Assembly: GCF_002198735.1 (NCBI RefSeq)
Contig: NZ_MWLO01000139.1
Span: forward strand, 124,001 to 188,000
Direction: 5' to 3'
Source of the DNA: Ideonella sp. A 288
Lineage (GTDB): Bacteria; Pseudomonadota; Gammaproteobacteria; Burkholderiales; Burkholderiaceae_C
DNA: 64,000 bases
Shown here: one piece after another, positions 35,011-43,387 of the stretch
Layout: every line of letters starts with the position of its first letter
Position numbering within the stretch: position 1 is the first letter of the stretch
The notes under the pieces: generated by a model
Seen by the model: only the letters and a program-made list of their open reading frames with translations
Database searches by the model: none
What the model was told of the DNA's origin: nothing
Position numbers and translations under genes: made by a program

Positions 35011-35975
35011 GCCGCGTGGCCTCACCCTTGTCTGCCGTGGCGGGCGTGCTGGTCGCGGTGTTCGCCGCCGGCCTGCCGCGGGTGGCCCGGGCGGCCGATG
35101 CCGACGTCGCCGCCTTGCCGTCCGTGGCCGCGGCGGCGCCGGCCGCTTCCGCCGCGTCGGCCCCTGCACCCGGGGTGATCGCCACCACCGAGCCGCCGCG
35201 CAGCTTCGGCCATGTGCTGGGCGACGTGCTGACGCAGCGCGTGTTGCTCGCCATCGGAGGTGTGCCGGTGCAGCCCGTCGCATGGCCCGCCGCCGGGCGC
35301 CTGGACCGTTGGCTGGAACGCCGGCCGGCCCGCGTCGACACCGATCGGCAGGGCCGGCGCTGGCTGGTCGTCGAGCATCAGGTGATCAATGCGCCGCAGG
35401 CGCTGATGGCCATCGAACTGCCGGCGTTGCGCATCGCCACCACTGGGGGCGGCGTGCTGGTGGTGGCGCCATGGCCGGTGAGCATCGGGCCGCTGGCGCC
35501 GGCCGAGGTGTTCGGCCGGGGCGACCTGCAGGCGATGCGGCCCGACCGCGAGGTGCCGTTGCGCGACACGGCAGCCCTGCAGCGCGATCTTCAGCGCACG
35601 CTGTCGGTCCTGGCCGCGGTGCTGCTGGCCTGGAGCCTGTGGTGGGGCTGGCGCCAATGGCAGGACGCGCAGCGCCTGCCGTTCGCGCAGGCCTGGGCTC
35701 GCATCCGCCGGCTCGAGGCGGGCGATGCCGAGGCGTGGCTGGCCATGCACCACGCGCTGAACCTCAGTGCCGGGCGGGTGGTGCATGGCGCCACGCTGGC
35801 GCAGTGGCTGGCCGACGCGCCGCACCTGGCGCCGCTGCAGGACCGGCTCGAGGCCTTCTACCGCCGGTCGGCCGAGCGCTTCTACGCCGACGACACCGCG
35901 GCCCGGGCCGCCGAGTTCCCGCTGGCCGCATTGAGCCGCGCGCTGCGCGACGCCGAACGCCGCCACCAGCGCTGA
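35007..35975 (+). CDS. mxaA: MxaA-like membrane protein
   Basis: A 322-residue protein with an N-terminal signal/anchor (to about AARAADA), a periplasmic beta-rich domain of ~190 residues, one transmembrane helix near 200-220 (TLSVLAAVLLAWSLWWGWRQ) and a cytoplasmic helical tail ending RHQR. The layout and position between mxaS and mxaC match MxaA, which is needed for calcium insertion into methanol dehydrogenase. I identify it mainly by gene order and architecture. GTG at 35007 overlaps the mxaS stop. Confidence 0.65.
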   Translation: MSRVASPLSAVAGVLVAVFAAGLPRVARAADADVAALPSVAAAAPAASAASAPAPGVIATTEPPRSFGHVLGDVLTQRVLLAIGGVPVQPVAWPAAGRLDRWLERRPARVDTDRQGRRWLVVEHQVINAPQALMAIELPALRIATTGGGVLVVAPWPVSIGPLAPAEVFGRGDLQAMRPDREVPLRDTAALQRDLQRTLSVLAAVLLAWSLWWGWRQWQDAQRLPFAQAWARIRRLEAGDAEAWLAMHHALNLSAGRVVHGATLAQWLADAPHLAPLQDRLEAFYRRSAERFYADDTAARAAEFPLAALSRALRDAERRHQR

Positions 35976-36988
35976 TGCCCGTGCCGTTCGACTTTGCCCA
36001 ACCCCTGTGGCTGATGCTGCTGCCTCTGGCCGCGCTGCCGCTGCTGCGGCGGCGCAGCGACACGCTCGTGTTTTCGGCCATCGCCTGGCTGCCGCACGAC
36101 CGCGTCGGCCAGGTCGCGGGCTTCCTTTGGCGAGCCTTTGCGGTGGCCGCGATGGCCTGCACGGTGCTCGGGCTGGCCGGCCCGGGGCGCTCGGGCACCG
36201 AGGTGCTTCGCACCGGCCGCGGCGCCGAGATCCTGATCCTGATGGACCGCAGTTCCAGCATGGACGCCAACGTGGTGCCCAAGGATGTGAAGGCCGGTGG
36301 CCAGTTCAACGACAGCATGCCCACCAAGGGCCGCATCGTGCGGGAACTGCTGGCCGACTTCGTGCGTCGCCGTCCCGACGACCGCCTGGCCCTGATGACC
36401 TTCAGCACCAGCCCGATGATGGTCGCGCCATTCACGCAGCAGCACACCCCCATCCTGGCCGGTCTGGCGGCCACCGCGATCGGCCGCGGCCTGCCCGACA
36501 CGCACATGGGTCGGGCGCTGGTGGCGGCCATCGGCGAGTTCGACGGGCGTCCCTACTCGGGCAGCCGCATCGTCATCGTCGTCTCCGATGGGGGCGCGCA
36601 GCTCGACGTCGCCACGCAGCAGCGCATCCGGGCGGGCCTGGCCGAGCACCGCATCGGCCTGTACTGGATTTACATCCGCAGCGGTCCCAACTCGCCCGAC
36701 CTCATGCAAGAGTCGGTGGGCACGATGGATTCGCAGGACGAGCTGGCGCTGCACACCTTCTTCCGCACGCTGCCCACCCCCTACCGGCTGTACCAGACCG
36801 ACGATTCGGCCGCCATGGCCGCGGCCATGGCCGAGATCGACCGGCAGCAGAATGCGCCGCTGTCCTACCTCGAACGTGTGCCGCGGCTGGATCACAGCCC
36901 GGTGTTCTTCGCCGTCGCACTGGGGTGCTGCCTGGGCCTGTTGGCCAGCCGCGCGCTGCAGTTGCCGGACTGGGGGCACGCCGCATGA
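35975..36988 (+). CDS. mxaC: VWA-domain membrane protein, MxaC-like
   Basis: A 337-residue protein with an N-terminal membrane helix pair (PLWLMLLPLAALPLL and FAVAAMACTVLGLAG), a von Willebrand factor A domain with an intact metal-ion site LMDRSSSMD (~85) and a late Thr/Asp cluster (FSTSP, VVSDGGAQ), and a C-terminal transmembrane helix (VFFAVALGCCLGLLAS). This is the MxaC architecture. It would face the periplasm with the dehydrogenase. TGATG overlaps with mxaA, ATGA with mxaK. Confidence 0.75.
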   Translation: MPVPFDFAQPLWLMLLPLAALPLLRRRSDTLVFSAIAWLPHDRVGQVAGFLWRAFAVAAMACTVLGLAGPGRSGTEVLRTGRGAEILILMDRSSSMDANVVPKDVKAGGQFNDSMPTKGRIVRELLADFVRRRPDDRLALMTFSTSPMMVAPFTQQHTPILAGLAATAIGRGLPDTHMGRALVAAIGEFDGRPYSGSRIVIVVSDGGAQLDVATQQRIRAGLAEHRIGLYWIYIRSGPNSPDLMQESVGTMDSQDELALHTFFRTLPTPYRLYQTDDSAAMAAAMAEIDRQQNAPLSYLERVPRLDHSPVFFAVALGCCLGLLASRALQLPDWGHAA

Positions 36989-37635
36989 AGCGACTGTCGG
37001 TGCACGGCGTGTTCGCCGTGGCGGCGCTCATTGCCGGCGGCATCGCCGCCGGGCTGGCCCTGCGGCTGCAGCAGGTGGAGCAGCTCAATGCGGCCATCAC
37101 CGCGGCCGCCCGCCTGCCGCCTGCGGCCGATGGCAAGCCGCTGGTCCTGGCCGATCCCGGCTGGGAGCGCAGCGCGTCGCCCGAGGCCCGGCTGGCCCGC
37201 GCCACCGCGCTGGCCGCGGCCGGTGCCCACGACGCCGCGTTCAAGGCCTACAGCGAGTTGGTCGCCGCGGGCGTGGACGTCGGCGAGCAGGGCGCGGTGG
37301 GGCGCCACGCACTGTTCAACCTCGGCAACATGCTGTTGCGCCAGGGGCTGGGTGCCGTGCCCGGCGTGGGCGATGGGACAGGCCGTGGGGGCGATGTCGC
37401 GACGCCGCTGCCGCCGAGGGCCGGCGGGGACGCCGGCACCCTGGTCGAACTGGCCAAACAGCGCTACCGCGACCTGCTGCGCGTGGACCCGCTCGACTGG
37501 GACGCCCGCTACAACCTCGAGCGCGCACTGCGCCGTGCGCCCGAGGCGGAGGAGGCCGTGGCCGAACCGGATAACGTTCCGGTGGAGCGTCGTCGCGTGC
37601 AACTGCGCAGCATGGACGCCGGGGACCTGCCGTGA
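36985..37635 (+). CDS. mxaK: MxaK-like TPR protein
   Basis: A 216-residue protein with an N-terminal membrane anchor (VHGVFAVAALIAGGIAAGLAL) and a TPR-like helical region (residues ~70-185: ATALAAAGAHDAAFKAYSEL, HALFNLGNMLLRQ, LVELAKQRYRDLLRVDPLDW). The last strand, DARYNLERALRRAPE, is a typical half TPR. MxaK is the small helical protein between mxaC and mxaL in methanol-oxidation clusters; its exact job is unknown. Overlaps both neighbours. Confidence 0.7.
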   Translation: MKRLSVHGVFAVAALIAGGIAAGLALRLQQVEQLNAAITAAARLPPAADGKPLVLADPGWERSASPEARLARATALAAAGAHDAAFKAYSELVAAGVDVGEQGAVGRHALFNLGNMLLRQGLGAVPGVGDGTGRGGDVATPLPPRAGGDAGTLVELAKQRYRDLLRVDPLDWDARYNLERALRRAPEAEEAVAEPDNVPVERRRVQLRSMDAGDLP

Positions 37636-38588
37636 CCGTCCTGGCTGGCCTCGGCGGCAGCGCCCGGCGCCTGGCGCGCCGCCTGTGGTCGCGCCGTGGG
37701 GTCCGCGACACCCTGCCGATCGCCGTCGCGCTGCTGCTGCTCGCCGTGGCGGTGGCCATGCCGCCGCTGACGCTGCAGCGGTCCACCTACCGCTACCTCG
37801 TCACCTTCGACGTCACGCAGAGCATGGACGTGGAAGACCTCCGGCTCGACGGCGCAGCGGTCAGCCGCCTGGCCTTCGCGCGTGCGGCCACCCGCGAGGC
37901 GCTGCGCCGCCTGCCCTGCGGCTCGCACGTCGGCTGGGCAGTGTTTGCCGACTACCGGGTGATGCCGCTGATGGAGCCGGTGGAGGTCTGCAGCCACTAC
38001 GAGGCCCTGCTGGCCTCGCTGGCGCGCATCGACGGCCGCATGCGCTGGGCCAATGCCAGCAACATCGGCAAGGGCGCCACCTGGGTCGTGCGCACGGCGC
38101 GGCAGTTCGACGCCCACACGCGCGTCGTCTTCTTCACCGATGGCCACGAATCGCCGCCGCTGCGCAGCGCGCAGGTGCGCCCGCCGATGCAGGACATCAC
38201 CGCCGGGCAGGTGGGGGGCTGGCTGGTCGGCGTGGGTGGCGACCTGGCCCAGCCCATCCCCCGCACCGACCGCGACGGTGTGCGCATCGGCCATTGGGAC
38301 GCGGCCGACGTGGTGCAGCGCTTCGGTGCAGGTGCGCCGGGCACCGCGCACGAGCACCTGTCCGAGCTTCGCGAGCCGCACCTGCGCGAGCTGGCCGAAC
38401 TGCTGGGCCTGGGCTACCGCCGCCTGCAGTCCACCGAGGCGCTGGTGGAGGCGATGCTGAGCCCCGAGCTGGCGCTGCCGGCGCCGGTGGCCACCGACCT
38501 GCGCTGGGTACCAGCGCTGCTGGCATTGCTGGTGCTGGCCTGGCGCTTCACGCCCGACCTGCGCTGGCCCCGGCGGCGGCCGGCCTGA
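37632..38588 (+). CDS. mxaL: VWA-domain membrane protein, MxaL-like
   Basis: A 318-residue protein with a transmembrane helix at ~28-44 (LPIAVALLLLAVAVAM), a VWA domain whose metal site reads FDVTQSMDVED (D-x-T-x-S, ~60), FFTDGHESPP later in the domain, and a C-terminal helix (LRWVPALLALLVLAWRF). Together with MxaC it would form a two-VWA complex at the membrane. GTG at 37632 overlaps the mxaK stop (GTGA). It is the last gene of the mxa run; the following nuclease gene has its own ribosome site after ~100 bp. Confidence 0.72.
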   Translation: MTVLAGLGGSARRLARRLWSRRGVRDTLPIAVALLLLAVAVAMPPLTLQRSTYRYLVTFDVTQSMDVEDLRLDGAAVSRLAFARAATREALRRLPCGSHVGWAVFADYRVMPLMEPVEVCSHYEALLASLARIDGRMRWANASNIGKGATWVVRTARQFDAHTRVVFFTDGHESPPLRSAQVRPPMQDITAGQVGGWLVGVGGDLAQPIPRTDRDGVRIGHWDAADVVQRFGAGAPGTAHEHLSELREPHLRELAELLGLGYRRLQSTEALVEAMLSPELALPAPVATDLRWVPALLALLVLAWRFTPDLRWPRRRPA

Positions 38589-38689
38589 CGCGCCGCACCC
38601 GCGGGCCGCCTGGCGGCCCGTCGTCGACTCCGCACAGAATGCGCGGTGAGCGTCCCAGGGCCGGTGCCCGCGCAGGAGGAGTCCACCCC

Positions 38690-39826
38690 ATGCCCAAGTT
38701 CCTGCACACCGCCGATTGGCAGATCGGCCGCCAGTACAGCCAGTTCGCCGCCGACGATGCGGTGCCGCTGGCCGAGGCGCGGCTGGCCGCTGTCGAGACG
38801 CTGGCGCGCCTGGCCACGCAGCACCAGGTCGATGCCGTGCTGGTGGCCGGCGACGTGTTCGACGCGCAGACGGTGGCCGACCGCACCGTCCGCCGCCTGT
38901 TCAACGCGCTGCAGGGCTTTGCCGGGCCCTGGCTGATGATCCCGGGCAACCACGACGCGGCCCTCACCGAGAGCGTGTGGACCCGCGCGGCGCGCCTGGG
39001 CGCCCTGCCGCCGAACCTGCACCTGGCACTGCAGGGCGCGGCGCTGGATTTCCCGGCGCTGGGCTTCACCGCCCTGGCTGCCCCGCTCACCCAGCGACAC
39101 ACCTACAACGATCTCACCGCGTGGTTCGACGGCGCCCCGTCACCCGCTGGCCACCTGCGCATCGGCCTGGCTCACGGCTGTGTGCAGGGCCTGCTCGCCG
39201 AGGGCATCGACTCGGCCAACCCGATCGCGCCTGACCGGGCCGAGCGCGCCCGGCTCGATTACCTGGCGCTGGGCGACTGGCATGGTTGCCGCCAGATCGA
39301 CGCGCGCACCTGGTACAGCGGCACGCCGGAGCCCGACCGGTTCAAGGGCAACGAGCCGGGCCATGCGCTGCTGGTCGAGATCGACGGGCCCGGGGCCGAG
39401 CCGCAGGTGTCGCGCCTGGCCACGGGCCAGTTCAGCTGGCAGTCGTGGGAGCTGCCCCTGGCCGTGGCCAGCGACGTGGACGCGTTGGTGGCTCGCCTGG
39501 CCGGGCTGGGCGGCGGCGACGTGCTGAGCCTGGCCGTCTCCGGCCAGATCGATCTCGCCGGCCAGCAGCGCCTGCAGGCCGCGATCAGCCAGGCCGAGGC
39601 CCGGGCGCGCAGCCTGGTGGTCGACCTGGCGGCGCTGCGCCTGATGCCCACCGAGGCCGACATTGCCGCGCTGCGGGCCGATGGCTACCTGGGCGACGTC
39701 ATCGCCGACCTGCGTGACCGGCAGGCGTCCCGGCCGGACGAGCCCGGTGCCCAGACGGCAGCCCACGCGCTGGCACTGCTCACCGGCATCCTGGCCGAGC
39801 GGCAGGCTTCTGGAGCCGCGGCATGA
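38690..39826 (+). CDS. DNA repair metallophosphoesterase (SbcD/Mre11-like)
   Basis: A 378-residue calcineurin-type nuclease. Five metal-binding motifs are visible: HTADWQIG (~6), GDVFD (~54), PGNHDAALTE (~86), LAHGCV (~160) and LGDWHGC (~200). The GDWH/GTPEPDRF segment and a C-terminal ~100-residue capping region match YhaO/SbcD-type exonucleases. It would act with the ATPase encoded next (ATGA overlap) in double-strand break or hairpin processing. ATG at 38690 has a strong AGGAGGA ribosome site at 38674. Chosen over upstream codons lying in mxaL-like frames. Confidence 0.88.
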   Translation: MPKFLHTADWQIGRQYSQFAADDAVPLAEARLAAVETLARLATQHQVDAVLVAGDVFDAQTVADRTVRRLFNALQGFAGPWLMIPGNHDAALTESVWTRAARLGALPPNLHLALQGAALDFPALGFTALAAPLTQRHTYNDLTAWFDGAPSPAGHLRIGLAHGCVQGLLAEGIDSANPIAPDRAERARLDYLALGDWHGCRQIDARTWYSGTPEPDRFKGNEPGHALLVEIDGPGAEPQVSRLATGQFSWQSWELPLAVASDVDALVARLAGLGGGDVLSLAVSGQIDLAGQQRLQAAISQAEARARSLVVDLAALRLMPTEADIAALRADGYLGDVIADLRDRQASRPDEPGAQTAAHALALLTGILAERQASGAAA

Positions 39827-42480
39827 GGCTGCACCGGCTGAAGGTCGACCAGCTCCGCCAGTTTCGCCAGCCGTTCGAGCTGGCCGGCCTCGAGCCGGGG
39901 CTGAACCTCTTTTCCGGACCCAACGAGGCCGGCAAGAGCACCTTGGTGCGGGCCCTGCGGGCCGCGTTCTTCGAGCGTCATCGCTCGGGCAGCGTCGAGG
40001 ACCTGCTGCCCTGGGGCGAGCCATCGGCGGCGCCGAGCGTCGAGCTGGATTTCTCGATCGGCGGCACCGACTACCGGCTGCGCAAGAGCTTCATGCACCG
40101 CAAGCGCTGCGAGTTGAAGGTCGGCCCCCGCGACCTGGACGGCGAGGACGCCGAGCAGCACCTGGCCGCGTTGTTGGGGTTCCGCTTCGCCGGCAAGGGC
40201 GCCAGCAAGGCCGAGCACTGGGGCATCCCCGGGCTGCTGTGGATCGAACAGGGCAGTGGCCAGGACATCGACGACCCGTTGAAGCACGCCGCCGACCACC
40301 TGCGCAAGGCGCTCGACCAGATGGTGGGCGACGTGGCCAGCAGCCAGGGCGACGATGTCATCGGCCGCGTGCGCTCCGAGCGCGAAGCCTTGCTCACGGC
40401 CACCGGCAAGCCGCGGGCGGCCTACGCCGAGGCCTTGCTCGAGCGCGATGCGGCCGGCGCGCGCGTGCAGGAGCTCGATGCCCGCATCGCGCAGTACCGC
40501 GACCAGGTGGATCAGCTGGGCCAGCTCCGGGCCGAGCATGCGGCCGACGCGGCGGCCCGTCCCTGGGACGGTTTTCGCACCCAGCAGCAGCAGGCCGAGC
40601 AGGCGCTGGCGACGATCCAGGCCCTGCGCCTGCAGATCGACGTCGACCGCGCGTCGTTGCGGCAGGTCGAAGACACGCTGAAGCTCGTCGACGAACAACT
40701 GGCGGGCCACGAGGACCAGCACCGCGCCCTGCGGCAGCGCGAAGCCGATCTGCTGGAGGCCGAGCGCCTCGTGCAATCCGCCGGCCAGGCCGACGACACC
40801 TGGGCGGCAGCCCGCCGCGAGGCCCAGGCGACGTGCGACCAGGCCGCCGAAGCGCTGGTGCAGGCGCAACAGGCCGACCTGCGTGCCACCCTGGCCCGGC
40901 GTGTGGGCGACGCACTGGCCCGCATCACGGCCCTGACCGACGCCATCGGCAGGGCCGAGGCCGAGCAGGCGCAGTTGAGCGCCCAGCGCAGGCTGGCCGT
41001 GGAGACCGAACTCGGCAAGGCCGACCTCGCCAGGCTGCGCGACCAGCACGCCCGGCTCACCGAACTGCGCATCCGGCAGGACGCTGCGGCCACCCGGGTG
41101 CGCTTCGACATCGCCGCGGGGGCCAAACTCACCCTGGCCGGCGAGCGACTGTCCGGCCGTGGCGAGCACTTGATCACCTCGGCCACCGACATCGACATCC
41201 CCCAGGTGGGTCGGCTGCAGATCGTCCCCGGCGGCGCCGACCTGGCCGACCTGGCCCGCGACGAGGCCGATCAGCGGGCGGCCCACCTGGCGTTGCTGCA
41301 GCGCCTGGGGGTGGCCAGCCTGGACGAGGCCGAGGCCCGCTGCGCGACCCACCAGCAGGCGCTGAAGGACATCCAGCACAGCGAGAAGGCGCTCGCCCAT
41401 CTGGCGCCCAAGGGGCTGGACGACCTGCGGGCAGAGCTCGGCGAACACACCGTGCGGCGCACCGAGGCCGAGGGCCAGCTGCAGCTGTTGGGGCCCATCG
41501 CGGCGCCCGCGGATCGCCCGTCCGAACCGCTGGCCCAGGCCACCGCCCGCCACAAGGCGGCCAGTGCGCACCTGGACCAGGTGGCGAGGCAGGCGACCGA
41601 GGCGGCGCACGCGTCGAGCACGGCGCGGACGCAGCGCGACGCCGCGTTGCGAGAGCGCGGCGTGCTGGCGGCCTTGCTGGGCGACGCCGCCCGGCAACAA
41701 CGCGAACGCGACACGGCACAGCGGCGGCTCGCGGCACGGGCCGAGCGCGACGCACTGGGCCACCGCATCGCAGCCCGCCAGGCCGAGGTGGACCAGGCGC
41801 GGCCCGACATCCTGGCGCAGGACGCCGTGCGGTTCCAGCGCAGTGCCGACCAGGCCGAGCGGGCGTTCAGCGAGCGGCAGACCCGCCTGACGCTGCTGCA
41901 GGGCAAGCTCGAGGAGGCCGGTGCGCAGGGGCTGGAGGAGGCGCGCGCCGAGCAGGTCGTGCGCGCACAGGCGGCGGTGCGGCGCAGCCAGGAACTCGAA
42001 CGGCGTGCCCAGGCACTCGACCTGTTGCTGGGCCTGCTGGAGGCGCGTCGGCGCGACCTTACCAAGCGCCTGCAGGCGCCGCTGCAACGGCATGTCAACC
42101 GTTACCTGCAGTTGCTGTTTCCGCAGGCCAGCCTGGACATCGGCGACGACCTGGCGCCCGGGCAACTCACCCGCCCGGGCAGCCGCGGCGCCGAGTCCGG
42201 CCCGGTGGGCAGCCTGAGCTTCGGCGCGCGCGAGCAGATGGGCGTGATCAGCCGACTGGCCTATGCCGATCTGCTGAAGGAGGCCGGCCGACCGACCTTG
42301 ATCATCCTGGACGATGCGCTGGTGCACAGCGACGACCAGCGGCTGGAGCAGATGAAGCGGGTGCTCTTCGATGCGGCGCAGCGCCACCAGGTGCTGTTGT
42401 TCACCTGCCACCCCGCCTTGTGGCGCGACCTGGGCGCCGTGCCGCGGGCCATCGGGCCGGTGGCCGCGACCCTCGCTTGA
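39823..42480 (+). CDS. SMC/Rad50-like AAA ATPase (SbcC partner)
   Basis: An 885-residue ATPase of the SbcC/Rad50/YhaN type. The N-terminal Walker A (SGPNEAGKST, ~31-40) and the C-terminal signature (LSFGAREQMG) with Walker B (LIILDDALVHSDDQRLEQM, ~830) are far apart and separated by about 600 residues of Ala/Glu/Arg coiled coil. A short beta-rich insert (~425-480: AGERLSGRGEHLITSATDID) interrupts the coil. No CxxC zinc hook is present. It overlaps the nuclease gene by ATGA and presumably forms a complex with it. Confidence 0.88.
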   Translation: MRLHRLKVDQLRQFRQPFELAGLEPGLNLFSGPNEAGKSTLVRALRAAFFERHRSGSVEDLLPWGEPSAAPSVELDFSIGGTDYRLRKSFMHRKRCELKVGPRDLDGEDAEQHLAALLGFRFAGKGASKAEHWGIPGLLWIEQGSGQDIDDPLKHAADHLRKALDQMVGDVASSQGDDVIGRVRSEREALLTATGKPRAAYAEALLERDAAGARVQELDARIAQYRDQVDQLGQLRAEHAADAAARPWDGFRTQQQQAEQALATIQALRLQIDVDRASLRQVEDTLKLVDEQLAGHEDQHRALRQREADLLEAERLVQSAGQADDTWAAARREAQATCDQAAEALVQAQQADLRATLARRVGDALARITALTDAIGRAEAEQAQLSAQRRLAVETELGKADLARLRDQHARLTELRIRQDAAATRVRFDIAAGAKLTLAGERLSGRGEHLITSATDIDIPQVGRLQIVPGGADLADLARDEADQRAAHLALLQRLGVASLDEAEARCATHQQALKDIQHSEKALAHLAPKGLDDLRAELGEHTVRRTEAEGQLQLLGPIAAPADRPSEPLAQATARHKAASAHLDQVARQATEAAHASSTARTQRDAALRERGVLAALLGDAARQQRERDTAQRRLAARAERDALGHRIAARQAEVDQARPDILAQDAVRFQRSADQAERAFSERQTRLTLLQGKLEEAGAQGLEEARAEQVVRAQAAVRRSQELERRAQALDLLLGLLEARRRDLTKRLQAPLQRHVNRYLQLLFPQASLDIGDDLAPGQLTRPGSRGAESGPVGSLSFGAREQMGVISRLAYADLLKEAGRPTLIILDDALVHSDDQRLEQMKRVLFDAAQRHQVLLFTCHPALWRDLGAVPRAIGPVAATLA

Positions 42481-42569
42481 CCGCGGTACGTCCGGCGCGG
42501 GCCTCGGGTCGACAAGGCCACGGTCGTCGACGGGGACGAACGAATGCACCGACGCCGAGTCCAACCGGG

Positions 42570-43073
42570 ATGCGTCCGGCCGGCATCCTCGTGGCTCTCG
42601 CCCTCGCCTGGGGTGCGGGCCCGGTGCACGCCGACCCGTTGAAGTCGCCCGCCTGCGTCCAGGCGGTGGCCGCCCTGGACGATGTCGAGCGCGCGATGGC
42701 GTCCGCCAGTGCCTCGCAGGCGCGCGGCGGTGCCGCCGACCCGGCCCTGACCGCGCGGCTGCGGGACCTGCGACACCAGGCGGCGCGCCTGTGCCTGGGC
42801 AGCGCGCCGGACGAGACCCCCCGGGCGCTGCCGCGCGTCCCGGCGCGCACGGGCCAGGCCGAGCCGCGGGGGCTGCAGCCGAAGCTCGCCGCCGCGGCCG
42901 TGGGGCCACGGGTGCCGGCCCCGCCGGCCATCGCGCCGTTCAGGTCGATCACCTCGTGCGATGCCGCCGGCTGCTGGGCGAGCGACGGCACGCGGCTGCA
43001 GAAGATGGGGCCGGACCTGCTGGGGCCGAACGGCCTGTGCCGCACGGTGGGCACGGTGCTGACTTGCCCTTAG
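42570..43073 (+). CDS. Exported hypothetical protein with Cys-rich C-terminus
   Basis: A 167-residue protein with a signal peptide (cut near PVHA). The mature N-terminal half is helical (PACVQAVAALDDVERAMASA), then a Pro/Ala linker, and a C-terminal module SCDAAGCWASDGTRL ... LCRTVGTVLTCP with four Cys. I recall C-terminal modules of this type in unnamed periplasmic Burkholderiales proteins; function unknown. ATG at 42570 was chosen for the signal peptide. It lies 89 bp after the ATPase gene. Confidence 0.7.
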   Translation: MRPAGILVALALAWGAGPVHADPLKSPACVQAVAALDDVERAMASASASQARGGAADPALTARLRDLRHQAARLCLGSAPDETPRALPRVPARTGQAEPRGLQPKLAAAAVGPRVPAPPAIAPFRSITSCDAAGCWASDGTRLQKMGPDLLGPNGLCRTVGTVLTCP

Positions 43074-43387
43074 ACTGCCCCCCAGGCGCCGGGCCCTTTC
43101 AACCGCCGACATGTCGGCTGCACCCAGCCCGTGCCGGCGCCGTCCGATGGGGCTGTTGCGCGGCCGTGGCGAACGTGGAATACGACTGACAAGCATCAAC
43201 TGCCTTTGACAAACGTGGCGACACCGCGGCTGGTTCGGAATAGGCTTGCGTCAATCCATCGCCGGACGCGTCGACCACGCAGGAGGCGGTCGACGGGCTG
43301 ACCGATGCGACATGATCGATCCCGCGCAGTGAACGTCGAATCGGCAGCGCACGTCGCCGCCAGCCTGCCAGTGCTCTTCGGTCATCA
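43074..43387. other. Intergenic region upstream of rquA
   Basis: A 314-bp gap preceding the rquA-frd genes. It contains a perfect 14-bp palindrome GCCGACATGTCGGC at 43105-43118 and a TTGACA at 43206-43211 without a convincing -10 element. I looked for an FNR box (TTGAT-N4-ATCAA) and found none. If the rquA start lies downstream of 43388, the leader would be longer. Confidence 0.5.

Noticed and set aside
33039-38588. Aerotolerance (Bat) operon
   Set aside because: MoxR-DUF58-VWA-TPR-VWA is shared by both, but the short DUF4381-like second protein, the small TPR-like fifth gene and the order S-A-C-K-L fit the mxa cluster better. Not fully excluded.
39685-42909. 1074-codon minus-strand frame
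   Set aside because: Antisense of the SMC-like ATPase, which has intact Walker A, signature and Walker B motifs on the plus strand.
43206-43246. Sigma-70 promoter before rquA (TTGACA)
   Set aside because: No acceptable -10 hexamer at 16-18 bp; the nearest A/T-rich element is too far.
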